In this document: piece after piece, positions 4,785 through 6,721 of the stretch | Position numbering within the stretch: position 1 is the stretch's first letter | Layout of the letters: each line of letters opens with the position of its first letter | Source: Desulfobacterales bacterium | Lineage (GTDB): Bacteria > Desulfobacterota > Desulfobacteria > Desulfobacterales > Desulfobacteraceae | Direction of reading: 5' to 3' | Length of the DNA: 6,721 nucleotides | NCBI GenBank assembly: GCA_022361095.1 | Contig: JAKSBO010000480.1 | Location: forward strand, 1 to 6,721 | Translations under genes and position numbers: made by a program | The notes under the pieces: model-generated | What the model was told of the DNA's origin: nothing | Databases searched by the model: none | What the model saw: the letters and a program-made list of their open reading frames with translations, nothing else

Positions 4785-6721
4785 TTCCCCCTCCTTGCCC
4801 GGGCTGCAGTCCGGTCCTTGTAAACCACCGTTAAGAGTGCAGGGGTTACAAGGAAATTGGCCAGCAGTGCCGTTAAAATGGTTATACCTGTGAGCAGGCC
4901 GAAATCGTACAAATTGTTCATCCCTGCAAGCATAAAGATAAAAAATCCAACGGAGAGCACCAGGCTGGTAACCAGCATGGCCCTTCCCGCTGTAAAAAAA
5001 GTTCGTCTCACCGCAGTGGCCACCTGGCCTGACTCTTTGTAGTAAAGCCTGAAATTGTGCATAAAGTGGACGGTGTCATCCACGGCCAGCCCTATGGCGA
5101 TATTTCCCACCAGCATGGTGAACAGGCTCATTGGGATCTGGAACCACCCGATGATGCCCAGGGTAATTAAAATAGAGGTAAGGTTGGGCACCATGCTCAA
5201 AAGCCCCATTTTTAAATCCCCGATGAGCAGAATCATTAAAAGGGTCACCATAATCAGGGCATAAACATAGCTTTTGGCCATGGTTTTTACGGCATTGGCC
5301 AGGGTCTCAAAAAACAGGGCCATCATGCCCGTAAGGGTGATATCACACTCCGGATAGGTGGTCTCCAGATAGGTACGGATGCGCTGGATCAAAGGCTCGT
5401 ACAACAGTGCATCCTTGAACGGGGCCTTCAGGATCAGCCGGGCCTTTTGAAGCTGTCCCTCAGTGACGTCCAGCAAATCGTCCGACCCGCTGTTCTCAAA
5501 CAGCAAAATCTCCTGGGCAATGAGTTCCCGGCTGTCGGGGATGGTGTAGAAATCACTCCTGTTTTCATTCAGGGCCATGTTGGTCTCTTTGACAATGGCG
5601 GAAATAGAGGTGACCTTACCCACAAAGACCCCCACATCTTCAAAGGTCTCCATCTCATCCTCGGACAGGGCCAGCCGTTTCATGAAATCCGGGGTATATA
5701 AACCGTTTTTCATCTTTGTATCCAACACCGCCTCCAGGGTAACCGATCCCCGAAGATCCCTGTCCGCCATCTCAGTGGCCAGGCGGACCGGGTTATCTTT
5801 GGGCAGCCACTCCAGTGGGGCATGGGAAAATTTCATCTTCAGGGCCCCATAAACGGAAAGACCTATGATCATCAGGGTGATCCCAAGGATCATTTTGGAA
5901 TGGGCCATGGAGAATTTGCCGGTTCCCACAAGCAGCCGGTCAAAGACGGTGTGCTCGCCGGACCCGGCTTTTGTTTCGGGGAGCGCTGCCGGGCTGACGG
6001 CCAGCAGAGCCGGCAACACCAAAAAGGTGATGAGCATGGCCAGCATGACCCCGCATGCGGCAAAAATGCCCAGGTCAGCCACCGGAGCGACCTCTGCCGT
6101 ACAAAATGACAAAAGCCCCCCTGCCGTTGTTACTGAGGTCAGCACAATGGCAAGGCCGGAATGGCCCACGGCATAGATTACCGCCTCTCGCTTGTTATGG
6201 GTTTCCCTGAGCTTTTTATAAAAAAGGGCCAGGATATGCACGGCATCTCCCACACTGACGGCCAGCAGAAACGAGGGCAGGATCTGGGTGGGCAGTTTGA
6301 TGGACTTCCCGCACACGGCCATGATGCTCACCGTGCCCAGCAAGGATAAAAGGGTGACCACAAGGGGTGAAAAAACCCCTGTGAGCCGCCGGAACATAAA
6401 AAAGAGAAAAAGGGCGATGGCCCCCACGGCAAGGCCGATAAACCGCAGCATATCCTTCATCATGGTGGCTTTGATGAAATGGGTCACGGCAGCAGAGCCT
6501 GTGATATGAAGTTCAAACCCCTCCCCGGTGTGCCTGGCCACGATCTCTTCCACCGCTTCCACAGCCCTTGAGTTTTCAGCATCCGTAAGATAGGGCTTTT
6601 TCACGCTCCCCCCGGAATCTCCTGTCTCTCCGGTTTGCTCATCTTCAAATCCGGCCTCGGAAAAGGTCTCCAGATCGTCCTCTCCAATCTCCTCAAACCC
6701 GGTACGGCCGATCACCTCAGA
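4781..6721 (-). CDS. RND/MMPL-family inner-membrane exporter, C-terminal part (cut by window edge)
   Basis: The frame is open to the window end. The GTG at 6715 is only an internal codon, and Ser-Glu codons precede it, so the real start lies outside. Numbered from that codon, 644 residues are visible. An acidic periplasmic segment (1-38) is followed by the last piece of periplasmic loop 1 (about 39-88, with ITGSAAV at 71-77). Membrane segments TM2-TM6 lie at about 90-240 and TM7 at about 274-292. The second periplasmic domain (about 293-480) precedes TM8-TM12 (about 483-632) and an Arg/Lys-rich end. TM4 has SVGDAVHIL and TM10 has GLAVDDTVHFM, the paired acidic motifs of RND proton relays and a mark of the ancient duplication. 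TM1 and most of loop 1 are missing, roughly 150-250 residues judged from 800-900-residue relatives. HpnN/MMPL-type pumps move lipids and hydrophobic compounds out of the inner membrane. The linked LolA-like and barrel genes suggest the same here. Confidence 0.9.
   Translation of the reverse strand, partial: SEVIGRTGFEEIGEDDLETFSEAGFEDEQTGETGDSGGSVKKPYLTDAENSRAVEAVEEIVARHTGEGFELHITGSAAVTHFIKATMMKDMLRFIGLAVGAIALFLFFMFRRLTGVFSPLVVTLLSLLGTVSIMAVCGKSIKLPTQILPSFLLAVSVGDAVHILALFYKKLRETHNKREAVIYAVGHSGLAIVLTSVTTAGGLLSFCTAEVAPVADLGIFAACGVMLAMLITFLVLPALLAVSPAALPETKAGSGEHTVFDRLLVGTGKFSMAHSKMILGITLMIIGLSVYGALKMKFSHAPLEWLPKDNPVRLATEMADRDLRGSVTLEAVLDTKMKNGLYTPDFMKRLALSEDEMETFEDVGVFVGKVTSISAIVKETNMALNENRSDFYTIPDSRELIAQEILLFENSGSDDLLDVTEGQLQKARLILKAPFKDALLYEPLIQRIRTYLETTYPECDITLTGMMALFFETLANAVKTMAKSYVYALIMVTLLMILLIGDLKMGLLSMVPNLTSILITLGIIGWFQIPMSLFTMLVGNIAIGLAVDDTVHFMHNFRLYYKESGQVATAVRRTFFTAGRAMLVTSLVLSVGFFIFMLAGMNNLYDFGLLTGITILTALLANFLVTPALLTVVYKDRTAARARRGK
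4790..4796 (-). promoter_or_regulatory. Ribosome binding site of the LolA-like gene
   Basis: AAGGAGG on the - strand ends five bases before the ATG at 4784. It is a full-strength Shine-Dalgarno embedded in the last codons of the RND gene, so the LolA-like protein can be initiated independently as well as by coupling through the ATGA overlap. Confidence 0.85.

Noticed and set aside
6713..6715. GTG taken as the start of the RND gene
   Set aside because: The frame stays open to the edge, and TM1 plus most of periplasmic loop 1 would be missing from an otherwise complete RND pump. The gene is truncated by the window, not short.
1..6721. CRISPR arrays, tRNA or rRNA genes, insertion sequences
   Set aside because: I saw no regularly spaced repeats, no cloverleaf or rRNA-like stretch and no transposase. 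The only notable repeats are the two inverted repeats in the convergent gap.

Overview
The window (about 50% GC by eye) looks like chromosomal DNA of a Gram-negative bacterium, most probably a sulfate-reducing deltaproteobacterium (Desulfobacterota, Desulfobacter-like). This assignment is an inference. It rests on a type III pantothenate kinase next to secreted solute-binding proteins, and on an RND / LolA-like / DUF1302-type barrel operon of a kind I associate with that group. No alignment could be run.

Layout: two convergent transcription units meet in a gap of 185 bases. On the + strand, coaX (36-803), a type III pantothenate kinase, is followed after 42 bases by a secreted protein (846-2351) made of two tandem solute-binding domains with no permease or ATPase in view. 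On the - strand, reading from the right edge leftward, come the C-terminal part of an RND/MMPL-type inner-membrane exporter (6721-4781, cut by the window edge), a periplasmic LolA-like protein (4784-3978) and an outer-membrane beta-barrel protein of DUF1302 type (3976-2537). The RND stop and LolA-like start overlap as ATGA, and a single base separates the LolA-like stop from the best barrel start, so the three genes are almost certainly co-translated.

The convergent gap (2352-2536) holds two separate inverted repeats. One is an 18-bp, 17/18-matched pair around a 36-nt AT-rich loop just after the binding-protein gene. The other is a perfect 18-bp hairpin just after the barrel gene, which probably terminates the - strand operon.

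The most interesting element is the - strand operon. It supplies one component for each envelope layer: inner-membrane pump, periplasmic lipid-binding carrier and outer-membrane barrel. That is the parts list of a trans-envelope route for a hydrophobic or lipid cargo. The visible RND periplasmic segment and the mature N-terminus of the barrel both carry short acidic Gly-Phe-Glu motifs in low-complexity segments, which could be docking peptides for a shared partner. Substrate and function cannot be read from the sequence.
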